A stretch of DNA of 64,000 bases, from positions 2,046,001 to 2,110,000 of the forward strand of contig NZ_JAOVZR010000001.1 of NCBI RefSeq assembly GCF_026619415.1, in the 5' to 3' direction. This stretch comes from Hoeflea algicola (GTDB lineage Bacteria > Pseudomonadota > Alphaproteobacteria > Rhizobiales > Rhizobiaceae). Position 1 is the first letter of the stretch. Every line of letters begins with the position of its first letter. The notes under the pieces were generated by a model that was not told the DNA's origin, made no database searches, and was given only the letters and a program-made list of their open reading frames with translations. Position numbers and translations under genes: made by a program. Positions 17,501 to 27,098 of this stretch are shown piece after piece.

Positions 17501-18742
17501 ATGAAGAAGAACGTACTCATCATCGGCGCTGGCGGCGTCGCCCAGGTCGTCGCCCACAAATGCGCCCAGAACAATGACGTGCTCGGCGACATCAACATCG
17601 CCTCGCGCACCAAGGCCAAATGTGATGCCATCATCGCCTCGGTTCGTGAGAAGAACGCCATGAAGCAGCCCGGCGTTCTTGCGGGCCACGCGCTTGATGC
17701 CATGGACATCGAAGCCACCAAGGCGCTGATCAAATCGACCAACTCGCAGATCGTTATTAATGTCGGCACAGCATTTTTGAACATGTCGGTGATGCGCGCC
17801 TGCATCGACACCGGCACCGCCTATATCGACACCGCCATCCATGAAGAACCGGGCAAGATCTGCGAAACCCCACCCTGGTATGGCAACTACGAATGGAAGC
17901 GCGCTGACGAAGCCGCTGAAAAGGGCGTCACCGTCATCCTCGGCGCCGGCTTCGATCCGGGCGTCGTCAACGCCTATGCCAAGCTCGCAAAGGATGAGTA
18001 TTTCGACAAGGTCACCGATGTAGACATCGTCGACATCAACGCCGGCAGCCACGGCAAGTATTTCGCCACCAATTTCGACCCGGAAATCAACTTCCGCGAA
18101 TTCACTGGCGTAGTCTATTCCTTCCAGAAGGGCGAATGGCAGACCAACCAGATGTTCGAAATCGGCAAGACCTACGACCTGCCGGTCGTCGGCCCGTCAA
18201 AGGCTTATCTCTGCGGCCATGACGAAGTCCACTCACTGGCCAAGAACATGGATGGCGCCGATGTGCGCTTCTGGATGGGCTTTGGCGATCACTACATCAA
18301 CGTCTTCACCGTGCTGAAATCCATCGGCCTATTGTCGGAACAGCCGGTCAAGCTCGCTGACGGCTCAGAAGTAGTGCCGCTCAAAGTGGTCAAGGCCTGC
18401 CTGCCCGATCCCGCATCGCTGGCACCCGAATACACCGGCAAGACCTGCATCGGTGATTTCGTCAAAGGCACCAAGGACGGCCAGGAACGCGAAGTCTTCA
18501 TCTACAATGTCGCCGACCACAAGGACGCCTACAACGAAGTGGGCTCGCAAGGGATCTCCTACACCGCCGGCGTGCCCCCGGTCGCCGCCGCCATGCTGGT
18601 CGCCACTGGCGAGTGGGACGTCAAGAAGATGGCCAATGTCGAGGAACTCGACCCCAAGCCGTTCCTCAACATCCTCAACCACAACGGCCTGCCGACCCGC
18701 ATCAAGGACGCTGACGGCGACCGCCCACTGGACTTTTCCTGA
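17501..18742 (+). CDS. carboxynorspermidine/carboxyspermidine dehydrogenase
   Basis: A 413-residue saccharopine dehydrogenase-like (Lys1-type) enzyme that condenses aspartate semialdehyde with a diamine (putrescine or diaminopropane) using NADPH. The Rossmann motif IIGAGGVAQVVAHKC is at the N-terminus, and HEEPGKICETPPWYGNYEW and GAGFDPGVVNAYA are signatures of this family. It lies 38 bases after nspC with AGGAG upstream, and together they make spermidine without S-adenosylmethionine. A strong terminator follows. Confidence 0.94.
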   Translation: MKKNVLIIGAGGVAQVVAHKCAQNNDVLGDINIASRTKAKCDAIIASVREKNAMKQPGVLAGHALDAMDIEATKALIKSTNSQIVINVGTAFLNMSVMRACIDTGTAYIDTAIHEEPGKICETPPWYGNYEWKRADEAAEKGVTVILGAGFDPGVVNAYAKLAKDEYFDKVTDVDIVDINAGSHGKYFATNFDPEINFREFTGVVYSFQKGEWQTNQMFEIGKTYDLPVVGPSKAYLCGHDEVHSLAKNMDGADVRFWMGFGDHYINVFTVLKSIGLLSEQPVKLADGSEVVPLKVVKACLPDPASLAPEYTGKTCIGDFVKGTKDGQEREVFIYNVADHKDAYNEVGSQGISYTAGVPPVAAAMLVATGEWDVKKMANVEELDPKPFLNILNHNGLPTRIKDADGDRPLDFS

Positions 18743-18794
18743 GCAGGGATAGGCTGCGGTCGAGGGCCGTAAGCTTGTGACGTGAGCTATTGTG

Positions 18795-18829
18795 AGCCCC
18801 CGCAGGCAAAGCCCGGCGGGGGCTTTTTT
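18795..18829 (+). terminator. Rho-independent terminator of the nspC operon
   Basis: A perfect 9-base-pair GC-rich stem, AGCCCCCGC (18795-18803) with GCGGGGGCT (18816-18824), is followed by six Ts (18824-18829). Confidence 0.9.
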
Positions 18830-18980
18830 GTGCGCACGCAACGCCTGCGGCGAGTGCCGGGCACCAAAGAACACACCCCCCACAACTGACGCTGAGACAT
18901 TAAAGCTAATGCATATGTTTCCGGGCTTTTATTGCAATCTGGGTCAGTGATGATCAGGGTGCAATGGAGCAGGTGCAAGA

Positions 18981-19733
18981 GTGAAGCTTGATTTTTCAGC
19001 TACCGGCTGGGCCAGGGTCATCGCCGGAACCCTGGGCGGCACGGTTTTTTGCATTGGTGCTACCCTGATTGTCGATTCCGTCAGGTTTTCCGGCATGACT
19101 GATGCCGAACTCAGCAGTGCGATCATTGTTGACATACTACTGCCAACCGGACTGGCGGTCCCGCTGTTGTTCCTGCTGCTCTACAAGATGCGGCAATTGG
19201 CCATCGCCCACCACGAGATCAGCATTATCGCCTCGACAGACAACCTGACAGCGGTTCTCAATCGTGGCGCATTCAAGATGTTGGTCGACGCCTATCTCCA
19301 ACAGGCGATGCGGCAGCCGGCACACAACGCCGGAGCATTTCTGGTCATCGATGCCGACCATTTCAAATCAATCAATGACCGTTTTGGTCACCAGGAGGGT
19401 GATGTCGCGCTGAAGCTCATCGCACAAACCATCCAGACCTCGCTCAGGCAAGGCGATATCGTTGGGCGGATCGGCGGCGAGGAGTTCGGCGTCTTCCTGC
19501 CGAAAGCAAATCTCGATCAGGCCGGCATTGTCGCCGAGCGCATTCGGCGAGATATCAATGAAATCGAGTTCCCGCCATCAGCCAGAACCCATGCGCTTTC
19601 CGTCAGCGTCGGCGGCGCGGCCTTCGGCGGGCATACCGCTTACGACGACCTGTTCCGTGTGGCCGACAAGTGTCTCTACTCGGCAAAGGCCGGCGGACGT
19701 AATCAGGTCATCTTCCAGCGGCTGGCTGCCTGA
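18981..19733 (+). CDS. membrane-bound diguanylate cyclase (GGDEF)
   Basis: A 250-residue protein making cyclic di-GMP. Two transmembrane helices (about 11-31 and 46-68) leave only a short periplasmic loop, so little room for ligand sensing. The GGDEF domain runs from about 80 to 250: DNLTAVLNRG, DADHFKSINDRFGH, and the active site GGEEF (165-169). An RxxD inhibitory site (Arg156-Asp159) lies exactly five residues before the active site, so product inhibition is expected. There is no EAL domain. The start is GTG with GGAGC upstream. Confidence 0.92.
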   Translation: MKLDFSATGWARVIAGTLGGTVFCIGATLIVDSVRFSGMTDAELSSAIIVDILLPTGLAVPLLFLLLYKMRQLAIAHHEISIIASTDNLTAVLNRGAFKMLVDAYLQQAMRQPAHNAGAFLVIDADHFKSINDRFGHQEGDVALKLIAQTIQTSLRQGDIVGRIGGEEFGVFLPKANLDQAGIVAERIRRDINEIEFPPSARTHALSVSVGGAAFGGHTAYDDLFRVADKCLYSAKAGGRNQVIFQRLAA

Positions 19734-19746
19734 AACCCGACGCCAC

Positions 19747-20241
19747 TCACATTTTATGCCGGTAAAGCAGAACCTCCGGCCCCGGACGGTCCGGATCCAG
19801 GATCAGCTCGGCATCCAGCCGCTCGGCCAGTTTGCGTGAGCCGTGATTTTCCGGATCGATGTGGCTGACCAGGCTTTCGAGCCCGCGCACAGCAAAGGCC
19901 CAGTCGCGCAAGGCCTGCGCCGCCTCGAGGGCATAGCCGTTGCCCTCGGCTCCCGGATAGAGCTGCCAGCCGAGTTCGTGTTCGGGAAACAGCGGCCCGT
20001 AGTGAATGCCGACCTGGCCAAGGCACTCACCTGTCTCGCGGCTCTCGATCATCAGCGTGCCCTGCCCCATCAGCCGCCACTGCGCCAGATTGTGGCAAAA
20101 CAGGCCCCAGGCGTCGCCCAGCGAATGCGGACCATCCAGATAGACGGCCTGATCGGACATCATCAGGCGCGCGTAAGCCGGCCAGTCAGCCATGGTCTGC
20201 GGCCTGAGCAGCAGGCGTTCTGTTTCAAGTGTCGGAATCAA
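19747..20241 (-). CDS. GNAT-family N-acetyltransferase (RimJ/RimL type)
   Basis: A 164-residue acetyl-CoA-dependent transferase. The N-terminal TERLLLRPQTMADW is typical of the RimJ/RimL group that acetylates protein N-termini or small amines; the beta4-alpha3 acetyl-CoA loop is represented by YPGAEGNGYALEAAQAL and the later HIDPENHGSRKLAERL block is also conserved in this group. The start is TTG at 20241, supported by GAGG 8 bases upstream. It converges on the diguanylate cyclase gene. The substrate is unknown. Confidence 0.88.
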   Translation of the reverse strand: MIPTLETERLLLRPQTMADWPAYARLMMSDQAVYLDGPHSLGDAWGLFCHNLAQWRLMGQGTLMIESRETGECLGQVGIHYGPLFPEHELGWQLYPGAEGNGYALEAAQALRDWAFAVRGLESLVSHIDPENHGSRKLAERLDAELILDPDRPGPEVLLYRHKM

Positions 20242-20445
20242 GCGGCTGACCTCACTGGTTGTTCAGCATCGAACGCAAAACAGGATCGTTCTCCGCATCA
20301 AGGCCTTAAAACGCTGTTCAATTGACCGGTGCTTGGCACCTGACAGCACTTGGCGGGGAAGTGTTCGCACCCCGTCTTGGGCTCGATGTCACAATTCTCG
20401 ATCCTGAGCGAAAATCACACCGGCAGACAGGACCCGGAACATATT

Positions 20446-20479
20446 AAACAAAACCCCCGCCAGCTCACGCCAGCGGAGG
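20446..20479 (-). terminator. Rho-independent terminator after clpP
   Basis: On the minus strand a GC-rich stem of about 11 base pairs (CCTCCGCTGGC with GCTGGCGGGGG, some G-T pairs) closes on a GTGA tetraloop and is followed by TTTTGTTT. It ends about 30 bases after the clpP stop. Confidence 0.85.
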
Positions 20480-20506
20480 CCTCGTTCATCATTCTATCAA
20501 TCAGGC

Positions 20507-21085
20507 TCAGAGTCCGGACTGGTTGGTGATGATCTTGCCGACCAGACCATAATCCTTGGCCTCTTCGGCCGATAGCCAGTAATCGCGGTCTGTGTCTTTG
20601 GCGATCTTTTCAACCTTCTGACCGGTGGCCTTGGCAAAGATCTTGTTGAGCCGCTCGTTCATCTTGATGATCTCGCGCGCCTGGATCTCGATATCGGAGA
20701 CCATGCCGCGGGTGCCGCCAGACGGTTGATGCAGCAGGAAGCGGGTATTGGGCAGGCAGAAGCGCTGTTCCTTCGGCACCGAGACATAGATCAGCGCGCC
20801 GGCGGAAGCCACCCAGCCGGTGCCGATCATGATCACCTTGGGCTTGATGAAGCCGATCATGTCGTGGATCGAATCGCCCGATTCGACATGGCCACCCGGT
20901 GAATTGACGAAAATGCGGATGTCGTCGTCGCTTGCCGCTGCCAGCGCCGCCAGTTGCGCACAAATCTTGTGCGCCAATTCCTGGTTGATGCCGCCATAGA
21001 TGAAAATCGAGCGCGACTTGAACAGGTTGGCTTCCGCTTCCTTGCCCAACGGCAGTTCCGTCGTCTTTTCGTCTTCGTCGCTCAT
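20507..21085 (-). CDS. clpP: ATP-dependent Clp protease proteolytic subunit
   Basis: A 192-residue serine peptidase of the ClpP family. The catalytic triad is visible: Ser94 in WVASAGA, His119 in LLHQPSGG and Asp168 in [13 protein letters not shown]. The C-terminus [13 protein letters not shown] also fits. The sequence lacks the usual MxxVPMVVEQ N-terminus of housekeeping ClpP1 (it has an acidic start, [12 protein letters not shown]) and no clpX or lon lies beside it, so it is probably one of the extra ClpP paralogues that rhizobia carry. ATG at 21085 with GGAGAACGG upstream is the likely start. Confidence 0.92.
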   Translation of the reverse strand: MSDEDEKTTELPLGKEAEANLFKSRSIFIYGGINQELAHKICAQLAALAAASDDDIRIFVNSPGGHVESGDSIHDMIGFIKPKVIMIGTGWVASAGALIYVSVPKEQRFCLPNTRFLLHQPSGGTRGMVSDIEIQAREIIKMNERLNKIFAKATGQKVEKIAKDTDRDYWLSAEEAKDYGLVGKIITNQSGL

Positions 21086-21258
21086 CAGCCGTTCTCCAAA
21101 GGTTTGTCTGCCCCGCAGATAGTACGATCCGGCCCGCGAAACAATGGTGGCGGGCGCGAATGGCGCTGTAACAGGCAAACGGCGCAGCGGAAAACCGCTG
21201 CGCCGTGAGAAATTCATCGATTTGGTTTCGCCGGTACTCCGGCGAAAAATTGTCAGTC

Positions 21259-22689
21259 CTAGGCAGTGGCGCGGTCGCCGGCCTGTTCGGGGCGCGGACG
21301 ACGGTCGCCGCTGCGACGCCGACGGCGCGGCTTCGATGCCGGCTGGTCGCCATTCTGGTTGGCGGCGGCTGCAGGCTGATGCCGGTTGCCGGGGTGTTGA
21401 CCGTTAGAAGGCTTGCCGCTCTGCTGTCCGGAGCCGGCCGGTTTGCGGCCCTGCCCCTGGCCCGGCTTGCGCCCCTGACCCTGCGGCTTGGCGCCCTGAC
21501 GCGGCCGCTGGGTACGGCTGAGTGGCTTGAAGTCGCCATCCGGATCGGCCAGCGCGTCGACATAGGTGCCTTCCGGTGCGTTATCGACCGGAATTGCCAC
21601 CTTCAGCATCTTCTCGATATCCATGAGCAGCGAACGCTCGTCCGGTGCACAGAAGGTCACCGCAGTGCCCTCGGCGCCAGCGCGCGCGGTGCGGCCGATA
21701 CGGTGAACATAGACTTCAGGCACGTTCGGCAATTCATAATTGACCACCAGGCTGACACCCGGCACATCGATGCCGCGGGCGGCGATGTCGGTAGCAATCA
21801 GCACCGGCACAGTACCGGCGCGGAAGCCAGCAAGCGCGCGTTCGCGCTGGCCCTGCGACTTGTTGCCGTGAATGGCAGCAGCATTGATGCCATCGGTTTC
21901 AAGCCGTTTGACGGCCTTGTCGGCACCGCGCTTGGTGCGGGTAAACACGATCACCCGTTCGCCCTTGCGATCACGGATCAGGCTTGCCAGCGCACCCATC
22001 TTGGCGGGCGTCTGCATGTGCATGACCGAGTGTTCAACGCGGTCAGCGGTCTTCTTGGCCGGGATCACCGACACTTCGATCGGATCCTTGAGATGACGGT
22101 CGGAGAGCTGACGGATTTCCTTCGGCATGGTCGCCGAGAACAACAGCGTCTGACGACCCTGTGGTGTCATGGCCAGGAGGCGCTTGATTGCCGGCATGAA
22201 GCCGATATCGAGCATCTGGTCGGCCTCGTCGAGCACCACCACTTCGACTTCGTTGAGCGAGACCGTGCGTTGCTCGATCAGGTCCATCAACCGGCCCGGC
22301 GTTGCAATCAGAATGTCGACGCCGCCTGCCAGCGCCTTGATCTGCGGACGGCTGGAAACGCCACCAACGACAACTGCCGAGCTCAGATTGAGCTTGCGGC
22401 CGTAATCCTTGACGCTCTTGGCGATCTGGGCGGAAAGTTCGCGGGTTGGCGACAGGATCAGCGCCCGCACCTTTTTCGGTGCAGCGGGCTTGCCTGGCGC
22501 CAGCCGGTGCAGGATCGGCAGCGCGAAGGCCGCGGTCTTGCCGGTGCCGGTCTGTGCCAGACCGATGACGTCGCGGCCTTCCAGCACTGGCGGAATCGCC
22601 TGCACCTGAATTGGCGTCGGCGTCGTCAGATGCAGACCGTCAAGCGTGTCGAGAAGGGCCTTGGAGAGGCCGAGTTGGGAAAACAACAT
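21259..22689 (-). CDS. rhlE: DEAD-box ATP-dependent RNA helicase (RhlE type)
   Basis: A 476-residue RNA helicase. Motifs run in order: Q motif ([12 protein letters not shown]), Walker A AQTGTGKT (45-52), [13 protein letters not shown] in [13 protein letters not shown], then the second RecA domain with [13 protein letters not shown] and [10 protein letters not shown]. From about residue 380 the tail is low-complexity and basic (Arg, Gly, Gln, Pro), usual for RhlE and likely RNA-binding. It acts in ribosome assembly or cold adaptation. A long untranslated leader is suggested by the promoter-like site 240 bases upstream. Confidence 0.94.
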   Translation of the reverse strand: MLFSQLGLSKALLDTLDGLHLTTPTPIQVQAIPPVLEGRDVIGLAQTGTGKTAAFALPILHRLAPGKPAAPKKVRALILSPTRELSAQIAKSVKDYGRKLNLSSAVVVGGVSSRPQIKALAGGVDILIATPGRLMDLIEQRTVSLNEVEVVVLDEADQMLDIGFMPAIKRLLAMTPQGRQTLLFSATMPKEIRQLSDRHLKDPIEVSVIPAKKTADRVEHSVMHMQTPAKMGALASLIRDRKGERVIVFTRTKRGADKAVKRLETDGINAAAIHGNKSQGQRERALAGFRAGTVPVLIATDIAARGIDVPGVSLVVNYELPNVPEVYVHRIGRTARAGAEGTAVTFCAPDERSLLMDIEKMLKVAIPVDNAPEGTYVDALADPDGDFKPLSRTQRPRQGAKPQGQGRKPGQGQGRKPAGSGQQSGKPSNGQHPGNRHQPAAAANQNGDQPASKPRRRRRSGDRRPRPEQAGDRATA

Positions 22690-23005
22690 ATAATAACTTC
22701 CAGGATTCTGGGCAGGCGTCGGGGCGTGCGCTGAGCGCCGCCAATTCGCGGACCATGCCCGATAAAACAAGTCCCTCCGGCAGCGGTATCTCCGCGATCG
22801 GGGGTGTTCGGGTTGGGCGCATCGCCGCTGGCCGACGCGAAATTTCAAGGTGGATTTTAGGGGAAGTCAGAACACGCTCATCGCTTAAGGAGGCGTGCAG
22901 CGGCCGAAAGGGCCCCTATCCAGTTGCCCCCTTAGGCCCGAAAAATGTGGCCATGTCAAGGCGCGCCGGCATATTTTTGTTGCGGCGCAGCAAGGAAATT
23001 CGACG
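22690..23005 (-). promoter_or_regulatory. gap with predicted rhlE promoter and long 5' leader
   Basis: On the minus strand CTTGAC (22955-22960), a 17-base spacer and GCCTAA (22932-22937) resemble a housekeeping promoter, placing the rhlE start site about 240 bases before its ATG. The leader contains GC-rich self-complementary parts (around 22895-22915). No gene is supported here. Confidence 0.4.
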
Positions 23006-23938
23006 TCATGAACAGCGTTTAGTCTCAACCGCTATGTTGGCAGCCACACTGCGAATCGACTTCCGTGGCGTCAGCGCAATCGCCAGAATGACAATTGCGC
23101 AGGCAGCCCATTGGGCAGTTCCGACCGGCTCGGCAAAGGCAAACCAGCCAACCAGAAACATCGTCGGCAACTCGAAACTGCCGGCAATCGCCGTCCGGGC
23201 AGTGCCGATGACGGGAGCCGCCACGGTATAGAGCAATTGCGGAACCAGCGCCGAGCCAAAGGCGATGCCCGCCACCAGCCACCAGCCTGACACGGTAACG
23301 GGAAACAACGCCGCCACCGGGGTCGTCGCCATCAGCGGCAACAGCCCCAGAACCGAGCCGAGACTGACACAGGCAATACGCACCACCGGTTTGAGCACGG
23401 CAAGCTTGTGCACCAGCACGTTGATGCCAAAGCCGAACCCCAGTGGGGCCGCCAGGGACAGAATCAGTGCAGGAACCTGATCCGGCGTGATCGCATCCGG
23501 CGACGTCGCGAGTGCGGCGGCCGCGACAATCATCAACGCCGCCAGGATGGCGCGGCGACCCGGCGAATCGCCGAATACCAGCCAGGCAATCAGCAGCGTG
23601 AACACCGGGTAGGTCATGTAGAGAATGCCCGCCGTCGATACCGGAACGATCTCGACGGCGCGGACGTAACCGACCCAGCCGACCCCCATGCCGATACCGG
23701 CAACGAGCCCCCATATAAGCGCCATCCATTGCGCCCGGGCCAGCCAGACAAAGGGTAAGAGCACGATCGCGGCGAAGGCATAGCGGAAAAAGGCGATTGC
23801 GTGCGGCGCCATTCCTTCAGCCGTCAGTGTACGGGCAAAATAGGGAACGAGACCAAACCCCACGGAAGCGGCGATGACGGCAAACGTTGCAAGCCCGGAG
23901 CCGAGCAAATCGGGATGGTCGGTGTTTTCAACATTCAT
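23006..23938 (-). CDS. EamA/DMT-family transporter
   Basis: A 310-residue inner-membrane protein with ten predicted transmembrane helices in two EamA repeats (about 20-145 and 165-295). The family exports amino acids, nucleosides or drugs; the substrate here cannot be told. The first repeat shows RYAFAAIVLLPFVWLARAQW and VPVSTAGILYMTYPVFTLLIAW, typical for EamA. ATG at 23938 is preferred over an in-frame upstream start. It is divergent from the cobalamin-riboswitch-controlled gene, with no evidence that it shares that control. Confidence 0.88.
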   Translation of the reverse strand: MNVENTDHPDLLGSGLATFAVIAASVGFGLVPYFARTLTAEGMAPHAIAFFRYAFAAIVLLPFVWLARAQWMALIWGLVAGIGMGVGWVGYVRAVEIVPVSTAGILYMTYPVFTLLIAWLVFGDSPGRRAILAALMIVAAAALATSPDAITPDQVPALILSLAAPLGFGFGINVLVHKLAVLKPVVRIACVSLGSVLGLLPLMATTPVAALFPVTVSGWWLVAGIAFGSALVPQLLYTVAAPVIGTARTAIAGSFELPTMFLVGWFAFAEPVGTAQWAACAIVILAIALTPRKSIRSVAANIAVETKRCS

Positions 23939-24071
23939 CCCGGATGCGTAACAGTCAGCGTCGGCACCGGCAATCCGATCTGACAATGAGGGCCACAGGA
24001 GCAAGGCAAGCAACGGAGTTTGCCGCGTAACGTCGTCTTTTCAGATTGCCATCTCAGGTAGTGTGAATTAG

Positions 24072-24268
24072 TTTTGGCCTGTTCGGGTTCCAAGAAGGCC
24101 AAGCCTTCGGGATTAAAGGGGAACACGGTAGGGACGACCCGTAATGGGACCCGATCCGTGGCTGCCCTCGCAACTGTAAGCGCGAGCTGCATCCATCATG
24201 CCACTGGAGAAATCCGGGAAGGCGGATGACGGCCATGAAGCGCGAGCCAGGAGACCTGCCCGAATTTC
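24072..24268 (+). ncRNA. cobalamin (adenosylcobalamin-type) riboswitch
   Basis: About 200 bases upstream of the CbiM-type gene show the conserved landmarks of B12 riboswitches in order: GGGAACACGGT (about 24119), GCAACTG, GCCACTGG, GGGAAGGCGGATGA, and the B12 box AGCGCGAGCCAGGAGACCTGCC-like run at 24239-24262. The next 65 bases lead to the ribosome binding site of the gene. Binding of cobalamin is expected to switch the gene off, consistent with cobalt uptake for B12 synthesis. Confidence 0.93.
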
Positions 24269-24332
24269 GGGGAAGCCATCATACGCTTCCGAATTCAACC
24301 TGTCGCACGAAGGGTGCGGAAAGGATTACGTT

Positions 24333-25016
24333 ATGCATATTGAACCTGGCGTCGTTGACGGCGCAAAGATCGTTCTGAGCTACGCAACGGCCGCTGCTTC
24401 TGGTGGCCTTCTGATGAAGATGTCCTGGGAAACGATCCGCAACGATGGTGGCGTCGCAGCCCTTGGAATGCGCTCGGTCATCACCACACTGATGGTATTT
24501 GTGTTCTTCGAAGTGTTTCCTCACCACGCAATCGGCGTCTCGGAAGTCCATCTCATTCTCGGCTCGACGCTGTATCTGATGTTCGGGGCCGGTCCCGCGG
24601 CAATTGGCCTGGCTTTGGGGCTGCTGATGCAAGGCGTTTTCTTCGCGCCTTTCGATCTGCCGCAATACGGTATGAACGTCACCACCCTGCTGGTGCCGCT
24701 CTACGCCATGTCGCTGATTGCCAAGCGCATCATCCCGGCGGGCACCGCCTACAAGGATGTGTCCTACAAGCAGGCACTCGCGCTCTCGACCAGCTATCAG
24801 GGCGGCATCGTCATGTGGGTTGGATTCTGGGCTTTGTATGGCCACGGCTTCGGTGCTGAAAACCTCTCGCAGATTGCAGCTTTTGGTGGCGCCTACATGC
24901 TGGTCATCATCATAGAGCCGATCGCCGATCTTGGCGTCCTGGCGCTCGCCAAGACCTTCAGCGGTACCCAGGACAATCCGATGTTCTATAACCGCCTGCA
25001 CAATCAGGCGGCATAA
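24333..25016 (+). CDS. cbiM: CbiM-type energy-coupling-factor metal (cobalt) permease component
   Basis: A 227-residue integral membrane protein with about six helices beginning MHIEPGVVDGAK. The N-terminal Met-His of CbiM/NikM proteins folds back to bind the Co2+ or Ni2+ ion, and is preserved here. It acts as the substrate-capture unit of an ECF transporter. No cbiN, cbiQ or cbiO follows: the gene is alone and ends in a strong terminator, so it must work solo or borrow subunits from elsewhere. Regulation by the cobalamin riboswitch argues for cobalt rather than nickel. GGAAAGGA precedes the ATG. Confidence 0.88.
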   Translation: MHIEPGVVDGAKIVLSYATAAASGGLLMKMSWETIRNDGGVAALGMRSVITTLMVFVFFEVFPHHAIGVSEVHLILGSTLYLMFGAGPAAIGLALGLLMQGVFFAPFDLPQYGMNVTTLLVPLYAMSLIAKRIIPAGTAYKDVSYKQALALSTSYQGGIVMWVGFWALYGHGFGAENLSQIAAFGGAYMLVIIIEPIADLGVLALAKTFSGTQDNPMFYNRLHNQAA

Positions 25017-25043
25017 ACGTTCTTCTATATGAGATTGGCAAAC

Positions 25044-25074
25044 GCCGCGTGATCAGGATCGCGCGGCGTTTTTC
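25044..25074 (+). terminator. Rho-independent terminator after cbiM
   Basis: CGCCGCGTGATC pairs with GATCGCGCGGCG (25044-25069, one G-T pair, small loop) and is followed by TTTTT (25070-25074). Confidence 0.9.
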
Positions 25075-25175
25075 GTTTATCGGATGATCCGAGCATGCCA
25101 AAGCCGCAAAAGGGTTTGGAGACGGGCCACTGCGCCGATAGCATCCTGACAAACGATTCACATGAGGACCCCCGG

Positions 25176-26150
25176 ATGAACATCGAGATGATCCGCGCCG
25201 CCCAGGCCCGGCTTGAAGGCCATGCCCGGCGCACGCCCTTGCTGAATTCTCCATTCCTCGACGAGATCGCCGGCCGGCGGGTCTGGGTCAAGCCGGAATG
25301 CCTGCAGCACACCGGCAGCTTCAAGTTTCGCGGCGGATGGTCGGCGGTGTCGGGGCTGGATCCCGAAGCCCGGGCACGTGGCGTCATCGCCTTTTCCAGC
25401 GGCAACCATGCGCAGGGCGTGGCCCTGGCAGCGAGCCGGCATGGCGTGCGTTCGATCATTGTCATGCCATCGGATGCACCGCAGTCGAAGATCGACAATA
25501 CACGGGCTCTCGGAGCCGAGGTGGTTCTGTTTGACCGCGCAAAAGATGACAGGAACGCAATTTGCGCGCGGCTATCGGAAGAACACGGCCTGACGCTGAT
25601 CGTGCCCTATGATAACCCTCTGGTGATTGCAGGTCAGGGAACCTGCGGGTTGGAAATCGCCGAACAGGCGAGCGCCGAAGGCATCACCAAGGCCGATGTG
25701 CTTGTTTGCTGCGGCGGCGGCGGCTTTACCGCGGGGGTTGCGCTGGCACTTGAGGCGGACGCCCCGTGTCTGCGGGCGCGCCCGGTGGAACCCGAAGATT
25801 TTGACGACATGGCTCGCAGCCTGGCGTCAGGCGTCATCGAGCGCAACAGCCGCCTCTCCGGCTCGCTTTGCGATGCGATCATCACCCCGCAACCAGGCAA
25901 CCTGACCTTTCCGATTGTTTCCCGGCTTGCCGGTCCAGGACTGGTCGTGACCGAGGACGAAGCGCTTCACGCCATGGCTCATGCCTTTTCCCGGCTCAAG
26001 CTCGTCGCCGAACCTGGCGGTGCTGTGGCTTTGGCAGCCGCGCTGTTTCATGCAGACGAGATCGAAGGCGAAGACGTCATCGTCACCATTTCCGGCGGCA
26101 ATGTCGATGCCGATGTGTTCCGCATGGCGCTCGACAAGTTTGGCGGATAG
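25176..26150 (+). CDS. threonine/serine dehydratase (PLP fold type II)
   Basis: A 324-residue catabolic-type threonine dehydratase/serine racemase-like enzyme. The PLP Lys is Lys50 in HTGSFKFRG; SSGNHAQGVALA is the asparagine loop and CCGGGGFTAG the phosphate-binding glycine loop; the C-terminal TISGGNVD is typical. There is no ACT regulatory domain, unlike biosynthetic IlvA, so it is probably not feedback-inhibited by isoleucine. ATG at 25176 has GAGGACCCCC upstream. It stands alone between two terminator-like regions. Confidence 0.9.
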   Translation: MNIEMIRAAQARLEGHARRTPLLNSPFLDEIAGRRVWVKPECLQHTGSFKFRGGWSAVSGLDPEARARGVIAFSSGNHAQGVALAASRHGVRSIIVMPSDAPQSKIDNTRALGAEVVLFDRAKDDRNAICARLSEEHGLTLIVPYDNPLVIAGQGTCGLEIAEQASAEGITKADVLVCCGGGGFTAGVALALEADAPCLRARPVEPEDFDDMARSLASGVIERNSRLSGSLCDAIITPQPGNLTFPIVSRLAGPGLVVTEDEALHAMAHAFSRLKLVAEPGGAVALAAALFHADEIEGEDVIVTISGGNVDADVFRMALDKFGG

Positions 26151-26192
26151 CAGGCTTTGCGATCGAAAACCTGATCAAGCCTCACAGATCTC

Positions 26193-27092
26193 TCAGGTCA
26201 GCCTGACACCCTCATCCTTGGCCTTGTGCGCGGGCTCGACATGGATGGTCACCCGAATGCCCTCGACCTGCTGGCGCAGCCTGGTCTCCAGCCGGTCGCA
26301 AATCGCGTGCGATGCTTCCACGCTCATGTCGCCGTCCACCACCAGATGAAACTCGACAAAAGACACCCTGCCCGCCATCCGGGTGCGGATATCATGGGCT
26401 TCGATGGCGCCGCCCGCTTCGGCCTTGATGATGCTCTGTATGCGCTGCTCATCGATGGGATCAATCGCCCGGTCCATCAGCCCGTCAACCGATGAGGCAA
26501 TTACCTTCCAGCCCTGCCACAACACATTAATGGCGACAATCAGTGCCAGCAACGGGTCAAGCCGCGGCTGATCAAAGGCAATCGCCAGACCCAGCCCGAT
26601 GATGACGCCGGCCGAGGTGATGACGTCGGAGAAAATGTGATGGCCATCAGCGCTCAGCGCCGGCGAGCGGTAACGCCGTCCGGCGCGGATCAGCACATAG
26701 GCCCAGACACCGTTGATCAGCGCAGCACTGGCGTTGATCGCCAGCCCCAGCCCCGGTGCTTCAATCCGTTGCGGCGCCATCAACCCGGCAATCGCCTCGT
26801 TGACGATCAAAAGGGCTGCAACAGCGATCAGCACACCTTCCAGCACGGCGGAAAAATACTCAGCCTTGTAGTGACCAAAGGGATGGCCGGTATCGGCCGG
26901 CTTCTGGGCGTAGCCGACGGCAATGAACGCCGCCAGCGCGGCAATCACGTTGACGGTGGATTCCAGCGCATCGGAATAAAGCGCGACCGACCCGGTGACA
27001 TGCCAGGCGACGAACTTGAGCGCCATCACACCGAGCGCCAGCGGGATCGACCAGAACGCCAGCCGCCGCACGGTGAGAGCAGATTGTGGCAT
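26193..27092 (-). CDS. cation diffusion facilitator family transporter
   Basis: A 299-residue CDF protein (FieF/YiiP type) with six transmembrane helices to about residue 205 and a cytoplasmic metal-sensing domain (about 215-290, HDIRTRMAGRVSFVEFHLVVDGDMSVEASHAICD). The transport site residues lie in YSDALEST (helix 2) and DGHHIFSDVITS (helix 5). It exports divalent metals such as Zn2+ or Fe2+ in exchange for protons. The gene lies 6 bases downstream of the cytochrome c gene on the same strand, so they may be co-transcribed. Confidence 0.92.
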   Translation of the reverse strand: MPQSALTVRRLAFWSIPLALGVMALKFVAWHVTGSVALYSDALESTVNVIAALAAFIAVGYAQKPADTGHPFGHYKAEYFSAVLEGVLIAVAALLIVNEAIAGLMAPQRIEAPGLGLAINASAALINGVWAYVLIRAGRRYRSPALSADGHHIFSDVITSAGVIIGLGLAIAFDQPRLDPLLALIVAINVLWQGWKVIASSVDGLMDRAIDPIDEQRIQSIIKAEAGGAIEAHDIRTRMAGRVSFVEFHLVVDGDMSVEASHAICDRLETRLRQQVEGIRVTIHVEPAHKAKDEGVRLT

Positions 27093-27098
27093 CTCCGG

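Noticed and set aside
21205..22734. 509-codon plus-strand ORF
   Set aside because: Antisense shadow of rhlE.
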